DNA from: Saprospiraceae bacterium UBA1994
GTDB lineage: Bacteria; Bacteroidota; Bacteroidia; Chitinophagales; Saprospiraceae
Assembly (NCBI GenBank): GCA_002335865.1
Contig: DDCY01000024.1
Coordinates: 163 to 64,162 of the forward strand
Reading direction: 5' to 3'
DNA length: 64,000 nucleotides
The translations under genes and the position numbers were made by a program. Below are positions 27,279-36,031 of this stretch, in pieces. The notes under the pieces were generated by a model. It worked only from the letters and a program-made list of their open reading frames with translations. It was not told the origin of the DNA and did no database searches. Within the stretch, counting starts at the first letter, position 1; each line of letters starts with the position of its first letter.

Positions 27279-29420
27279 ATGAGTAAGCAAGACCTTATTA
27301 AGTCACACAAACTAGATACGTCATTATCTAGATCATTATCTTCTGCGGTTACTGTAGGAAAGACTCAAGAGCAAATTGATCTTAAGAGCAGCTACGGGTA
27401 TAGTGATATTCAATCAGTTCCACATGTCGGATATACTAGTGGATTACCGCCATATCTTAGAGGGCCGTATAGCACGATGTATATTAGCAGGCCTTGGACT
27501 ATAAGACAGTATGCTGGATTCTCTACTGCAGAAGCGAGTAATGAATTTTATCGTCGAAATCTAGCTGCTGGACAGAAGGGATTGTCCGTAGCTTTTGATT
27601 TGGCGACTCATAGAGGATATGATTCTGATCATCCTAGAGTGAAAGGTGATGTCGGTATGGCGGGAGTTGCTATTGATTCAGTAGAAGATATGAAAATTTT
27701 ATTTGATCAGATTCCGTTAGATCAGATGTCTGTATCTATGACTATGAATGGTGCAGTATTACCTATTATGGCTTTCTATATAGTAGCGGCAGAAGAGCAA
27801 GGAGTAGAAGCTTCGAAACTTAGTGGTACTATACAAAATGATATCCTCAAAGAATTTATGGTGCGTAATACCTATATCTATCCACCTCAAGGAAGTATGC
27901 GTATAGTGTCAGATATATTCGCATATACGAGTAAGTATATGCCGAAGTTCAATAGTATTAGTATCTCAGGCTATCATATGCATGAAGCAGGGGCACCAGC
28001 AGATATTGAGCTAGCATATACATTAGCTGATGCATGGGAATATATTCGTGCAGGAATGAAAGCAGGACTCAAGGTCGATGAATTTGTCCCACGATTTTCT
28101 TTCTTTTGGGGTATTGGTATGAATTTTTTCATGGAGATCGCTAAGATGAGAGCGGCAAGGGTACTTTGGGCACGCATCGTCAAGAAGTACAATCCAGAAA
28201 ACCTTAAGTCCATGGCTCTAAGGACACATTGCCAGACATCAGGATATAGTCTTACTGCACAAGATCCTTATAATAATGTGGCACGTACGTGTATCGAAGG
28301 ATTAGCCGCGGCATTTGGTGGAACACAGTCATTGCATACCAATTCACTAGATGAGGCCATAGCTCTACCCACAGACTATTCTGCTGGAATTGCTAGAGAT
28401 ACTCAGAAGTATATGCAATCGGATCTAGGTATCACGCAGGCTATCGATCCATGGTCGGGCTCTTATTATGTAGAGTCATTAACTAATGATCTTATTGAGA
28501 AAGCATGGCAGCACATCTTGGAAGTAGAAGAACTTGGAGGTATGACAAAGGCAATAGAGTCTGGTTTGCCAAAATCTAGAATAGAAGCAGCAGCAGCTCG
28601 TAAGCAAGCGCAGATAGATAGCTTGGCTCAGCAAGTTATTGGTGTGAATATCTTCAAGCCAGAATCACTCACTCAATTAGATACGTTAGAAGTAAATAAT
28701 ACTAAAGTCAGAAACAGCCAAGGCGCTAGACTAGAGAAGATCAAAACTACTCGAGATCAAGCTAAGGTTGGCGCTGCTTTAGCTAAGGTAACTGCAGCCG
28801 CAAAGGACAGTAATTCAAATATACTAGCTGCAGCAATTGGGGCAGCTAGATGTCGAGCTACATTAGGTGAGATTTCAGATGCTATAGAAGCCGAATATGG
28901 AAGATTCAAAGCGACAACTAAATCAATTTCAGGTGTATACGCTAAAGAAATAAAGATGGACGAAAAATTCAGTAATGCAAGAATGCTATCCGAAGAATTT
29001 ACAAAGATGGAGGGAAGGCGCCCAAGGATTATGGTAGCTAAATTGGGTCAAGATGGGCACGATAGGGGTGCCAAAATTATAGCTACGAGTTTCGCTGATC
29101 TTGGATTTGATGTGGATATCGGACCATTATTTCAAACGCCAGGAGAGGCGGCAAGACAAGCTGCTGAAAATGATGTGCACATTCTAGGTATATCATCATT
29201 AGCTGCAGGACATAAAACACTAGTGCCTGAAACAATACAGGAATTGGCGAAGATCGGTAAAGAAGATATCATGGTGATTGTTGGAGGCGTGATCCCTCCA
29301 CAAGATTATCAACTCTTATTTGATGCGGGTGCAGCGGCAGTGTTTGGTCCAGGTACAATCATAGCAGAAGCTGCAGCAGAAATACTATATATATTGATTA
29401 ATGAATTGAAGGAAGCGTAA
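27279..29420 (+). CDS. scpA: Methylmalonyl-CoA mutase, large (catalytic) subunit
   Basis: Adenosylcobalamin enzyme that interconverts methylmalonyl-CoA and succinyl-CoA in propionate metabolism. 713 residues, the normal size. The catalytic barrel has GLPPYLRGPYSTMY, ISISGYHMHEAGA, LRTHCQTSGYSLT and FGGTQSLHTNS; the C-terminal B12 domain (about 580-713) has the signature DGHDRGAKI, with the cobalt-ligand His, followed by GGVIPPQD. All key motifs are present. In most Bacteroidota the small subunit gene lies directly upstream; here the neighbour upstream is an unrelated 113-residue protein, so the partner must be elsewhere or this subunit acts as a homodimer, as human and some bacterial enzymes do. 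No cobalamin riboswitch was seen upstream. Confidence 0.95.
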   Translation: MSKQDLIKSHKLDTSLSRSLSSAVTVGKTQEQIDLKSSYGYSDIQSVPHVGYTSGLPPYLRGPYSTMYISRPWTIRQYAGFSTAEASNEFYRRNLAAGQKGLSVAFDLATHRGYDSDHPRVKGDVGMAGVAIDSVEDMKILFDQIPLDQMSVSMTMNGAVLPIMAFYIVAAEEQGVEASKLSGTIQNDILKEFMVRNTYIYPPQGSMRIVSDIFAYTSKYMPKFNSISISGYHMHEAGAPADIELAYTLADAWEYIRAGMKAGLKVDEFVPRFSFFWGIGMNFFMEIAKMRAARVLWARIVKKYNPENLKSMALRTHCQTSGYSLTAQDPYNNVARTCIEGLAAAFGGTQSLHTNSLDEAIALPTDYSAGIARDTQKYMQSDLGITQAIDPWSGSYYVESLTNDLIEKAWQHILEVEELGGMTKAIESGLPKSRIEAAAARKQAQIDSLAQQVIGVNIFKPESLTQLDTLEVNNTKVRNSQGARLEKIKTTRDQAKVGAALAKVTAAAKDSNSNILAAAIGAARCRATLGEISDAIEAEYGRFKATTKSISGVYAKEIKMDEKFSNARMLSEEFTKMEGRRPRIMVAKLGQDGHDRGAKIIATSFADLGFDVDIGPLFQTPGEAARQAAENDVHILGISSLAAGHKTLVPETIQELAKIGKEDIMVIVGGVIPPQDYQLLFDAGAAAVFGPGTIIAEAAAEILYILINELKEA

Positions 29421-29613
29421 GATTGAAAAATTTGAATGGCTACGCTTCGAAAGAATAAGAAATGAGAGTCGCTTATTTAGAATATAACACTTAGATCGGG
29501 CGGGAGCGTAATTATCAAAAGATTAATAATATTTTAAGTCTTTCCAATGTTTCGTCTTCGTTGAAATCTAATTGACGCTGCTTCGTTAAGCTATATTTCC
29601 TTCAAGTATGGGC

Positions 29614-29648
29614 ATAAAAAAAGAGATACGAAATGAATCGAATCTCTA
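29614..29648 (-). terminator. Terminator after tRNA-Asn
   Basis: On the minus strand AGAGAT (29642-29647), an inner CGA/TCG pairing, ATCTCT (29622-29627), then seven T. It follows the tRNA 3' end by about 22 bases. Confidence 0.75.
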
Positions 29649-29669
29649 AGTACCAAATTTAATTGGTTG

Positions 29670-29743
29670 CGCCTCCTCTAGGGCTCGAACCTAGGACCTA
29701 CGGATTAACAGTCCGGCGCTCTAACCAGCTGAGCTAAGGAGGC
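29670..29743 (-). tRNA. tRNA-Asn (anticodon GTT)
   Basis: On the minus strand the gene begins GCCTCCTTAGCTCAGCTGG and ends AGGAGGC plus the discriminator G; the 7-base acceptor stem pairs fully. The anticodon loop reads CTGTTAA, giving GTT and hence asparagine. The T-arm loop GGTTCGAGCC is normal. CCA is not encoded. It has its own promoter and terminator, and is 74 bases long. Confidence 0.95.
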
Positions 29744-29782
29744 ATTAGTTTAAATTTGTTGTGCTTTCCTTTAAAAGCGATG

Positions 29783-29813
29783 CAAATGTATTAATCTAAA
29801 ATAGATTATACAA
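29783..29813 (-). promoter_or_regulatory. Promoter of tRNA-Asn
   Basis: Minus strand TTG (29811-29813), 20 bases, TACATTTG (29783-29790), a full match to TTG-N19/20-TAnnTTTG, 40 bases before the tRNA 5' end. Confidence 0.7.
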
Positions 29814-29882
29814 TAGTTATTTAAATTAAATTGAACATTTTTTTAGAGAGGTATAAATTAGTGTTTTTAAGGATTTTTATAC

Positions 29883-30860
29883 CTATGATATACTTGATTT
29901 CAGAATGATATCTTGGATAATTTTCTCACCATGTTCCCTAGTGTTCTCGATGAAGTATCTACTCGTACGAAGTCCTCCTTTGATAACTCCAGCGATATAA
30001 AGTCCTTTTCGATTGCTCTCAAGTGTGTCTTTGTTGTGGATTGGTATCTGTAGCTCAGTACTGTCCCATTTTATACCGAACTGAGCAAATAACTTATAGT
30101 TGGGAGTATAGCCAGTCATCGCAAGAACGTAGTCATTGTCAATGCTTAAAACACCCTCTGGTGTATCTATCATTACCTCTGTTTCTGTAATCTTCTTTAC
30201 AGTGCTATTAAAATATGCTTTGATAGATCCTTCTTTAATTCTGTTTTGGATATTGGGAAGTATCCAATATTTTATTTTTTGATATAGTTCATCGCCTCGT
30301 ATTACCATAGTCACATCTGCACCTTTTGACCAAGTCTCAAGAGCTACATCACAAGCTGAATTGGCAGCTCCGACTACCATTACTTTTTGCTGTATATAGG
30401 GGTGGACATCATCATAATAGTGTTTCACTTTAGGCAAGTCTTCACCAAGCACATTAAGCTTTCGATAGTTATCATAGAAGCCTGTAGCCACGATTACATG
30501 GTTACAATCATAAGTTCCATTGATAGTTGAAACAGTAAACCCATTACCTTGATTGTCAATGCTAGTTGCTTCTTCTCTAAATTTGATCTCTAATTCCCAA
30601 TGTTCGATAACGCGTCTATAGTACTCTAGTGCTTCCATTCTTGTGGGCTTCTCGTTGTGTGAGACAAATGGGATATCACCGATCTCAAGCTTGAGACTAG
30701 TAGAAAAGAATGTCATATTAGTAGGGAAGTGATATATGCTATTAGTAAGCATTCCTTTCTCTAAGATCAGAGTAGAAAAGTGATTTTTCTTTGCTTCTAT
30801 AGCGCAGCTTATTCCCGTGGGTCCGGATCCTATGATTACAATGTCGTAAATGTTATTCAT
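29883..30860 (-). CDS. ypdA: YpdA-family bacillithiol disulfide reductase-like flavoprotein
   Basis: A 325-residue FAD/NADPH oxidoreductase. The FAD-binding Rossmann motif is IIGSGPTGISCA at the N-terminus, the NADPH motif is VVGAANSACDVALE in the middle, and the C-terminal segment GLYIAGVIKGGLRTSRYF closes the FAD site. The stretch FPTNMTFFSTSLKLEIG is characteristic of YpdA (Bdr), which reduces bacillithiol disulfide in Firmicutes and is widespread in Bacteroidota. No redox-active CxxC pair is present, as expected for this group. Whether this organism makes bacillithiol is not shown by the window. It lies 48 bases after rnpA on the same strand and may be read with it. Confidence 0.88.
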   Translation of the reverse strand: MNNIYDIVIIGSGPTGISCAIEAKKNHFSTLILEKGMLTNSIYHFPTNMTFFSTSLKLEIGDIPFVSHNEKPTRMEALEYYRRVIEHWELEIKFREEATSIDNQGNGFTVSTINGTYDCNHVIVATGFYDNYRKLNVLGEDLPKVKHYYDDVHPYIQQKVMVVGAANSACDVALETWSKGADVTMVIRGDELYQKIKYWILPNIQNRIKEGSIKAYFNSTVKKITETEVMIDTPEGVLSIDNDYVLAMTGYTPNYKLFAQFGIKWDSTELQIPIHNKDTLESNRKGLYIAGVIKGGLRTSRYFIENTREHGEKIIQDIILKSSIS

Positions 30861-30908
30861 AATATGATCAAGGATATAATATACTTGAAAGGAGAAGGTT
30901 AAATTAGA

Positions 30909-31316
30909 TTAAGACTTATTAGTTTGTAACAGATTATAAAATTGGTCGACTAGATTTTTAACCTTTTTGATTAGATGATTAAAGTCAGGTTCCTTTCTAT
31001 CGATATATATCACCATCATAGCTAAATAGATGTTTTGCTTTTCGGCTAGATCGCTAAGTTCAGTATGATACATTCTATATGCCTCTTTCACTTGACGCTT
31101 GATACGATTGCGATCTACGGCACTTCTAAATAAACGCTTGGGTACTGATATTCCCATCTGTACATGAGCGGTATGATAATTAGAATCAAACTCTGATATG
31201 CTGTACACAGCTCTGATAGGATAGGCCTTAACTTGCTTTCCACTCTCAAACAGCTTACTTATTACCTTACGGCTTTTTAGCTTTTGTGATGCAGGAAAAG
31301 AATGTAGATTAGCCAT
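30909..31316 (-). CDS. rnpA: Ribonuclease P protein component
   Basis: The small basic protein that, with the RnpB RNA, removes 5' leaders from pre-tRNAs. 135 residues. Family motif: LFRSAVDRNRIKRQVKEAYR with the conserved RNR core; ISVPKRLF precedes it. The order rpmH then rnpA is the classical bacterial pair, though here an intrinsic terminator sits between them, so rnpA is expressed by read-through or from an undetected promoter. No rnpB RNA gene was found in the window. Confidence 0.93.
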   Translation of the reverse strand: MANLHSFPASQKLKSRKVISKLFESGKQVKAYPIRAVYSISEFDSNYHTAHVQMGISVPKRLFRSAVDRNRIKRQVKEAYRMYHTELSDLAEKQNIYLAMMVIYIDRKEPDFNHLIKKVKNLVDQFYNLLQTNKS

Positions 31317-31360
31317 TGTAGTAAAGGTAATCGATGTGACTCTTTTAAAAGGTATGTAAA

Positions 31361-31400
31361 CGAAAAAATCTGAAGACCCACATGGAGTTCTTCAGATTTT
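31361..31400 (-). terminator. Terminator between rpmH and rnpA
   Basis: Ten perfect pairs, AATCTGAAGA (31367-31376) with TCTTCAGATT (31389-31398); on the minus strand the stem is followed by six T in a row. It lies 30 bases after the rpmH stop and probably makes rpmH transcripts far more abundant than rnpA transcripts. Confidence 0.8.
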
Positions 31401-31427
31401 CCCAATATTAATTATAGAAGTAGTGTT

Positions 31428-31583
31428 CTACTTACTCGCCATATCGTCTGATACAGTAAGCACCACTCTACCTTTTGCTCTTCTTCTAGCAAGTACCTTT
31501 CTTCCATTCTTTGAGCTCATTCTAGCCCTAAATCCGTGCTTGTTAACTCTTTTCCTTCTTGACGGTTGATACGTTCTTTTCAT
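31428..31583 (-). CDS. rpmH: 50S ribosomal protein L34
   Basis: A 51-residue basic protein, MKRTYQPSRRKRVNKHGFRA, then RMSSKNGRKVLARRRAKGR and a short acidic tail (VSDDMASK). This is the universally conserved L34 sequence; the C-terminal tail after the conserved RAKGR is a little longer than in E. coli (46 residues), as common in Bacteroidota. It is flanked by its own promoter (31642-31672) and terminator. Confidence 0.97.
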   Translation of the reverse strand: MKRTYQPSRRKRVNKHGFRARMSSKNGRKVLARRRAKGRVVLTVSDDMASK

Positions 31584-31641
31584 TGCTTTTAAATTTTATT
31601 ATCCCCTTTCGAAATAATACAATGTTTTTCGAAAAGAGTCG

Positions 31642-31672
31642 CAAAAGTAATTTTTATTTGTTTATATACCAA
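31642..31672 (-). promoter_or_regulatory. Promoter of rpmH
   Basis: Minus strand TTG (31670-31672), 20 bases, TACTTTTG (31642-31649); full match to the Bacteroidota pattern, 58 bases before the start codon. Nothing else was recognised between 31673 and the end of rho at 31894. Confidence 0.75.
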
Positions 31673-31893
31673 GCATCGAAGAAACTTAATTGTTCTATTT
31701 AGCTCTATATCTACGCATTATATTTTTTTAAATACAAAACTAATTGATAATCAATAAAGTCACTTTTTTTGTGATACGGTAAATAGTAACATTTTGTATA
31801 CGTCATTCTTCCTCTCAAAGGCCAATATGTTTCAAAAGTGACCAAGGCTGCGTTATCGATTCATGAAGTGCAGCGAGTCTAGGCGAAGTACCT

Positions 31894-33525
31894 CTAATTC
31901 ATTGATTCCATCAGTTCTTCGTTACTCTTGGTACCTATCATGTGTTTACGCAGGAACTGCATAGCTTCATCAGGCTTCATATCAGCTAGATGCTTACGAA
32001 GTACGAACATTCTGCTAAGCGTAGCTTTGTCCATAAGTAGTTCTTCTCTACGCGTACTTGATTTAGTAAGGTCGATCGCAGGATACATTCGCTTATGCGC
32101 TAGAGATCTATCTAGTTGTAGCTCCATGTTACCTGTACCTTTGAATTCTTCGAAAATTACTTCATCCATCTTCGATCCAGTATCTATAAGAGCTGTAGCC
32201 AATATAGTAAGTGATCCTCCACCTTCTATATTACGTGCAGCACCGAAGAATTTCTTTGGCTTATGTAGTGCATTTGCTTCTACACCACCAGAAAGTACTC
32301 TACCACTAGTGGGCGCCACAGTATTGTATGCTCTTGCTAATCTCGTTATCGAATCCAAGAGAATCACTACATTGTGGCCACTCTCTGTCAGTCTTTTTGC
32401 TTTCTCAAGTACTATATTCGCTACTCTTACGTGATTTTCTGCTGGCTCATCGAAAGTAGACGCTACTACTTCACCTTTTACAGATCTCTTCATATCTGTT
32501 ACTTCCTCAGGTCTCTCATCAATGAGTAGTACGAGTAGGTAACATTCAGGGTGATTTTTTGCTATTGCATTAGCTACATCCTTGAGTAAAAATGTCTTAC
32601 CAGTCTTAGGTTGTGCTACGATTAGCCCTCTTTGCCCTTTACCTATAGGAGAGAATAGGTCTATCATACGATTACCATAATCTCTACCTGATGGATCACT
32701 CGCAAGTGTAAATTTCTCATCCGGAAATAATGGCGTCAGATATTCAAATGGTACACGTTCTTTCACTTTGTCAGGATCAAATCCATTGACAAGATCAACT
32801 TTGAGTAATGCAAAATACTTTTCCCCTTCTTTTGGAGGTCTAATACCACCTAGTACAGTATCTCCAGTCTTGAGGCCAAATAATTTGATCTGCGATGGAG
32901 AAACATAGATGTCATCAGGAGAGGAGAGGTAATTGTAGTCAGATGATCTTAGGAATCCATATCCATCTGGCATCATCTCTAGTATACCCTCACCTACGAT
33001 CACACCATCAAGCTCTACGTCAAACTTAGGCTTAGTTGGGTGCTGAGGTTTTCTCTGCTCATTACGCTTATCATTAGACTGATTATCGTTACGCTTGTCA
33101 TTACGTTTATCGTTACGCTTGTCATTACGTTTATTATTTCGATCATTTTTTTGACGATCGTTTCTCTGATTTTTATTGTCAGATTGCTCCTTTTTGTCTT
33201 CATTAGCAATCACTTTTTTTGGTGCTTCAGTCCCCTTGTCTTCTCCATTTACAGGAGCTTCCTTTTTAACTGGAGTTTCTTTTTTAGGAGACACTTCTTT
33301 CTTTGAAAGGGCATCTTTACGATGAGCTTTTGGGGATCTTAGTTTAGGGGATGGTTTCTTTGTTTTCTGTTCTACCGGAGCCTTACCTGTGATAGCCTGG
33401 TGGTCCAGTATTTTATAGATAAGATCTTGCTTAGAGAGCCTTTTAAAGGCTTTGAGATCAAGCTTTTCTGCTAAAGCCTTCAAATCAGGCACTAGCATGT
33501 CATTTAGTTGTAGTATATCGAGCAT
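31894..33525 (-). CDS. rho: Transcription termination factor Rho
   Basis: Rho is the hexameric RNA-dependent ATPase that ends transcripts. About 543 residues. The N-terminal helix bundle (MLDILQLNDMLVPDLKALAE) is followed by an insert of about 100 residues made of Lys, Asn, Arg, Asp and Pro (about 65-170, repeated NDKR), then the cold-shock-like RNA-binding domain (GYGFLRSSDYNYLSSPDDIY) and the motor with Walker A AQPKTGKTF, Walker B LLVLLIDERPEE, the Q-loop and R-loop regions. Such charged inserts are common in Bacteroidota Rho. I chose ATG 33525; upstream ATG 33633 adds 36 residues without family match. The insert is encoded partly by a DNA tandem repeat. Confidence 0.95.
   Translation of the reverse strand: MLDILQLNDMLVPDLKALAEKLDLKAFKRLSKQDLIYKILDHQAITGKAPVEQKTKKPSPKLRSPKAHRKDALSKKEVSPKKETPVKKEAPVNGEDKGTEAPKKVIANEDKKEQSDNKNQRNDRQKNDRNNKRNDKRNDKRNDKRNDNQSNDKRNEQRKPQHPTKPKFDVELDGVIVGEGILEMMPDGYGFLRSSDYNYLSSPDDIYVSPSQIKLFGLKTGDTVLGGIRPPKEGEKYFALLKVDLVNGFDPDKVKERVPFEYLTPLFPDEKFTLASDPSGRDYGNRMIDLFSPIGKGQRGLIVAQPKTGKTFLLKDVANAIAKNHPECYLLVLLIDERPEEVTDMKRSVKGEVVASTFDEPAENHVRVANIVLEKAKRLTESGHNVVILLDSITRLARAYNTVAPTSGRVLSGGVEANALHKPKKFFGAARNIEGGGSLTILATALIDTGSKMDEVIFEEFKGTGNMELQLDRSLAHKRMYPAIDLTKSSTRREELLMDKATLSRMFVLRKHLADMKPDEAMQFLRKHMIGTKSNEELMESMN
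33087..33134 (-). repeat. Two perfect 24-base tandem units inside rho
   Basis: The 24-base unit cgttacgcttgtcattacg plus tttat occurs twice head to tail, with a further half-unit-like piece just before it. It encodes the NDKR repeats of the Rho insert. The 12-base half units differ at three positions, pointing to expansion by slippage. Confidence 0.85.
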
Positions 33526-33809
33526 TATAACGATTTGTTGTATGTTTTTAGTTGTATTATAGTTGACCCTATCTAATAAATAAGTACTATCAATGTTAGT
33601 TATATATGACTTTATTTCAATTGCGGTGGGCATTTTCGATCAATGAGATCGATTTAGTGGCTTGGTTCTAATCCATTGTATATCAAACATCTACTATGTA
33701 TATTCACAAAAAATAACCGTCTCAGTATGTTGATGTTGAAATAGATAGTGTAGGAAAATGACGGATTTGAAAGTATCCTTATAACAATCAAGATGAATGA
33801 TTTGCGCTG

Positions 33810-33851
33810 CAAAAATACATTTATAATTTGAATATCAAAATACTATCTTTG
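33810..33851. promoter_or_regulatory. Divergent promoter elements between rho and serS
   Basis: Plus strand: TATCTTTG (33844-33851), a -7 match 61 bases before serS, without a good -33. Minus strand: TTG (33836-33838), 18 bases, TATTTTTG (33810-33817), which could start a rho transcript with a leader of about 280 bases. Both are inferred from consensus only. A long rho leader would fit the autoregulation known in other bacteria. Confidence 0.4.
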
Positions 33852-33912
33852 CCAACATTGATTCACAAGACTAAATTAGGTCCTGTAATATTCATTTTTC
33901 AAGGATTTTGAT

Positions 33913-35190
33913 ATGCTTTTACTAAGTACGATAAGAGAAGAAAGAGAGCGCCTACTAGAGGGTCTCGCCAAGAGAAAATTTATTGATGCAGCTGCTACGC
34001 TCGATAAGATAGTAGCGCTGGATGATGAGAGAAAATCCTCTCAGACACAATTAGACCAGTTGCTATCAGAACAAAAGTCACTTTCCAAAGAAATAGGTGA
34101 TCTATTCAAATCTGGCAAAGCAGAAGAGGCTAATGTGATGAAGGTTAAGGTTGCGGAGCTCAAAGAGAAATCTAGTATACTCGAAGAGAGATTTAAAGCT
34201 GTGAAGTCTGAATTAGAAACGGAACTCCTAGGCTTACCTAATCTAGCGCATACCTCTGTACCTGCAGGAAATACGGAAGAAGACAATGAAGTAGTTCAGG
34301 ACCTTACTGGTAATATACTTGATCTAGGGGACGATGCGATGCCACACTGGGACTTATCTGATAAATACGGAATATTTGATCTTAAATTAGGTGTTAAGCT
34401 TACGGGTGCTGGATTTCCGGTATTTAAAGGTCAAGGAGCAAGACTACAACGATCATTGATCAATTTCTTCTTAGATGAGGCTAGTAATGCCGGATATAGG
34501 GAGTACGTACCGCCTCTTATGGTCAATGAAAATTCTGCTCGTGGTACTGGACAATTACCTGACAAAGAAGGACAGATGTATTATGTCAATGAAGATGATC
34601 TTTATCTGATTCCTACAGCGGAGGTCCCTCTCACTAATATATATAGAGATGTAATCCTCAATGAAGATGATTTTCCTATTAAAATGTGTGGATATACACC
34701 TTGCTTCCGCCGAGAAGCTGGATCTTATGGTGCTGATGTCAAAGGACTTAATCGTGTACATCAGTTTGACAAGATAGAGATAGTGCAGGTACAACACCCT
34801 GAAAAATCATATGAAACACTAACTCAGATGTGTAACTATATTGAAGGGCTATTACAAAAATTGGAACTGCCTTACCGTATACTGCGCTTATGTTCAGGAG
34901 ATCTTAGTTTCGCAAGTGCACTTACATTTGATTTCGAAGTGTACTCCGCAGCCCAGAAAAGGTGGCTCGAAGTTAGCTCTGTTTCTAATTTTGAGACTTT
35001 CCAGACTAACAGACTTAAGCTTAGATATCGTAATGAAGAAGGGAAAACTACCTTAGCACACACGCTTAATGGAAGTGCATTAGCACTTCCTCGTATCATA
35101 GCCGCGTTACTGGAAAATAATCAAACAAGTGACGGGATCACTATACCTAACGTCTTAAGAAAGTATACAGGTTTTGATAAAATAAAGTAA
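33913..35190 (+). CDS. serS: Seryl-tRNA synthetase
   Basis: Charges tRNA-Ser and tRNA-Sec-type acceptors with serine. 425 residues, normal. The N-terminal coiled-coil arm (about 1-110, heptad-like Leu/Lys/Glu) binds the long variable arm of tRNA-Ser; the class II core has motif 2 CFRREAGSYGADVKGLNR, the TAEVPLTN serine-site stretch and motif 3 ALPRIIAALLENNQ. ATG 33913 gives the usual start MLLLSTIREERERLLEGL. The next gene, a zinc peptidase, begins nine bases after the stop and is probably co-transcribed. Confidence 0.96.
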   Translation: MLLLSTIREERERLLEGLAKRKFIDAAATLDKIVALDDERKSSQTQLDQLLSEQKSLSKEIGDLFKSGKAEEANVMKVKVAELKEKSSILEERFKAVKSELETELLGLPNLAHTSVPAGNTEEDNEVVQDLTGNILDLGDDAMPHWDLSDKYGIFDLKLGVKLTGAGFPVFKGQGARLQRSLINFFLDEASNAGYREYVPPLMVNENSARGTGQLPDKEGQMYYVNEDDLYLIPTAEVPLTNIYRDVILNEDDFPIKMCGYTPCFRREAGSYGADVKGLNRVHQFDKIEIVQVQHPEKSYETLTQMCNYIEGLLQKLELPYRILRLCSGDLSFASALTFDFEVYSAAQKRWLEVSSVSNFETFQTNRLKLRYRNEEGKTTLAHTLNGSALALPRIIAALLENNQTSDGITIPNVLRKYTGFDKIK

Positions 35191-35198
35191 ATTAAAGT

Positions 35199-35888
35199 AT
35201 GTTTGGATACGTAGTAATTGTAGGTATATCATCTCTAATAGGGATGGGTATTAGTGGTAAACTCAAAAGTAAGTTTGCTCACTACTCAAAGGTGCCATTA
35301 AGGTCAGGTATGACTGGAGCTGAGGTAGCCAAGAAGATGATGGACCACTTTGGTATCCATAATGTTAATATAGTGCAGGGCAAAGGTATGCTTACAGATC
35401 ATTACAATCCACAGACCAAAACGGTTTCGTTATCGCCAGCTGTATTTAATGGTAGATCTATAGCATCGGCAGCAGTAGCAGCACACGAGTGTGGACATGT
35501 AGTCCAGCATGCTGAGGCGTATAGTATGCTTACTATGAGATCTAATTTAGTGCCTCTAGTGCAGATGAGTAGTAAGTTACAGCAGCTTTTATTTTTTGCT
35601 ATGGTAGCAGGGTTGGCTTCAGGCATCTTTGGTAATATATTTATGATCGTATTATTAGCTACTTTTGGTATCACAGCACTGTTTAGCTTAGTAACTTTAC
35701 CTGTTGAGTTCGATGCGAGTAATCGAGCATTGGCATGGATAGAAGACGCTGGTATAGCGCATGGGGCCGAATTGGATGGTGCAAAAGACTCACTTTGGTG
35801 GGCAGCGATGACATATGTAGCGAAAGCCATGTCTTCATTAGTATTATTTTTATTTATTTTGCTTCAGATGATGGGAGGAAGAAACTAA
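35199..35888 (+). CDS. Neutral zinc metallopeptidase (YugP/Zn_peptidase_2 family)
   Basis: A 229-residue membrane protein. The N-terminal segment (FGYVVIVGISSLIGMGISG) enters the membrane, followed by YSKVPLRSGMTGAEVAKKMM and the zinc site AAHECGHVVQH (HExxH, about residues 95-105). Two or three more membrane segments follow (LLFFAMVAGLASGIFG; VLLATFGITALFSLV), then FDASNRALAWIED with the expected third metal-ligand region. The family is widespread and its substrates are unknown. Its position nine bases after serS suggests shared transcription, not a shared function. Confidence 0.9.
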   Translation: MFGYVVIVGISSLIGMGISGKLKSKFAHYSKVPLRSGMTGAEVAKKMMDHFGIHNVNIVQGKGMLTDHYNPQTKTVSLSPAVFNGRSIASAAVAAHECGHVVQHAEAYSMLTMRSNLVPLVQMSSKLQQLLFFAMVAGLASGIFGNIFMIVLLATFGITALFSLVTLPVEFDASNRALAWIEDAGIAHGAELDGAKDSLWWAAMTYVAKAMSSLVLFLFILLQMMGGRN

Positions 35889-36031
35889 GCGAGCAATTGC
35901 TTTTCGCAGAAAAACATGCGTAGAAGCAATATAGTTTGGGTTGCGCAGCATACACATGGCCTACTTTTCAAGTTCAAACGAATGAATCGACAACTAACTA
36001 CAAAGAGATAATTTTTTAAGTATTATATTAT

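Noticed and set aside
33087..33134. Tandem repeat considered as a CRISPR-like array
   Set aside because: There are no spacers; units are head to tail and code for Rho residues.
33040..33306. 88-residue hydrophobic plus-strand frame
   Set aside because: Antisense of the Lys/Asn/Asp-rich Rho insert; the hydrophobic residues are a by-product of the repeat.
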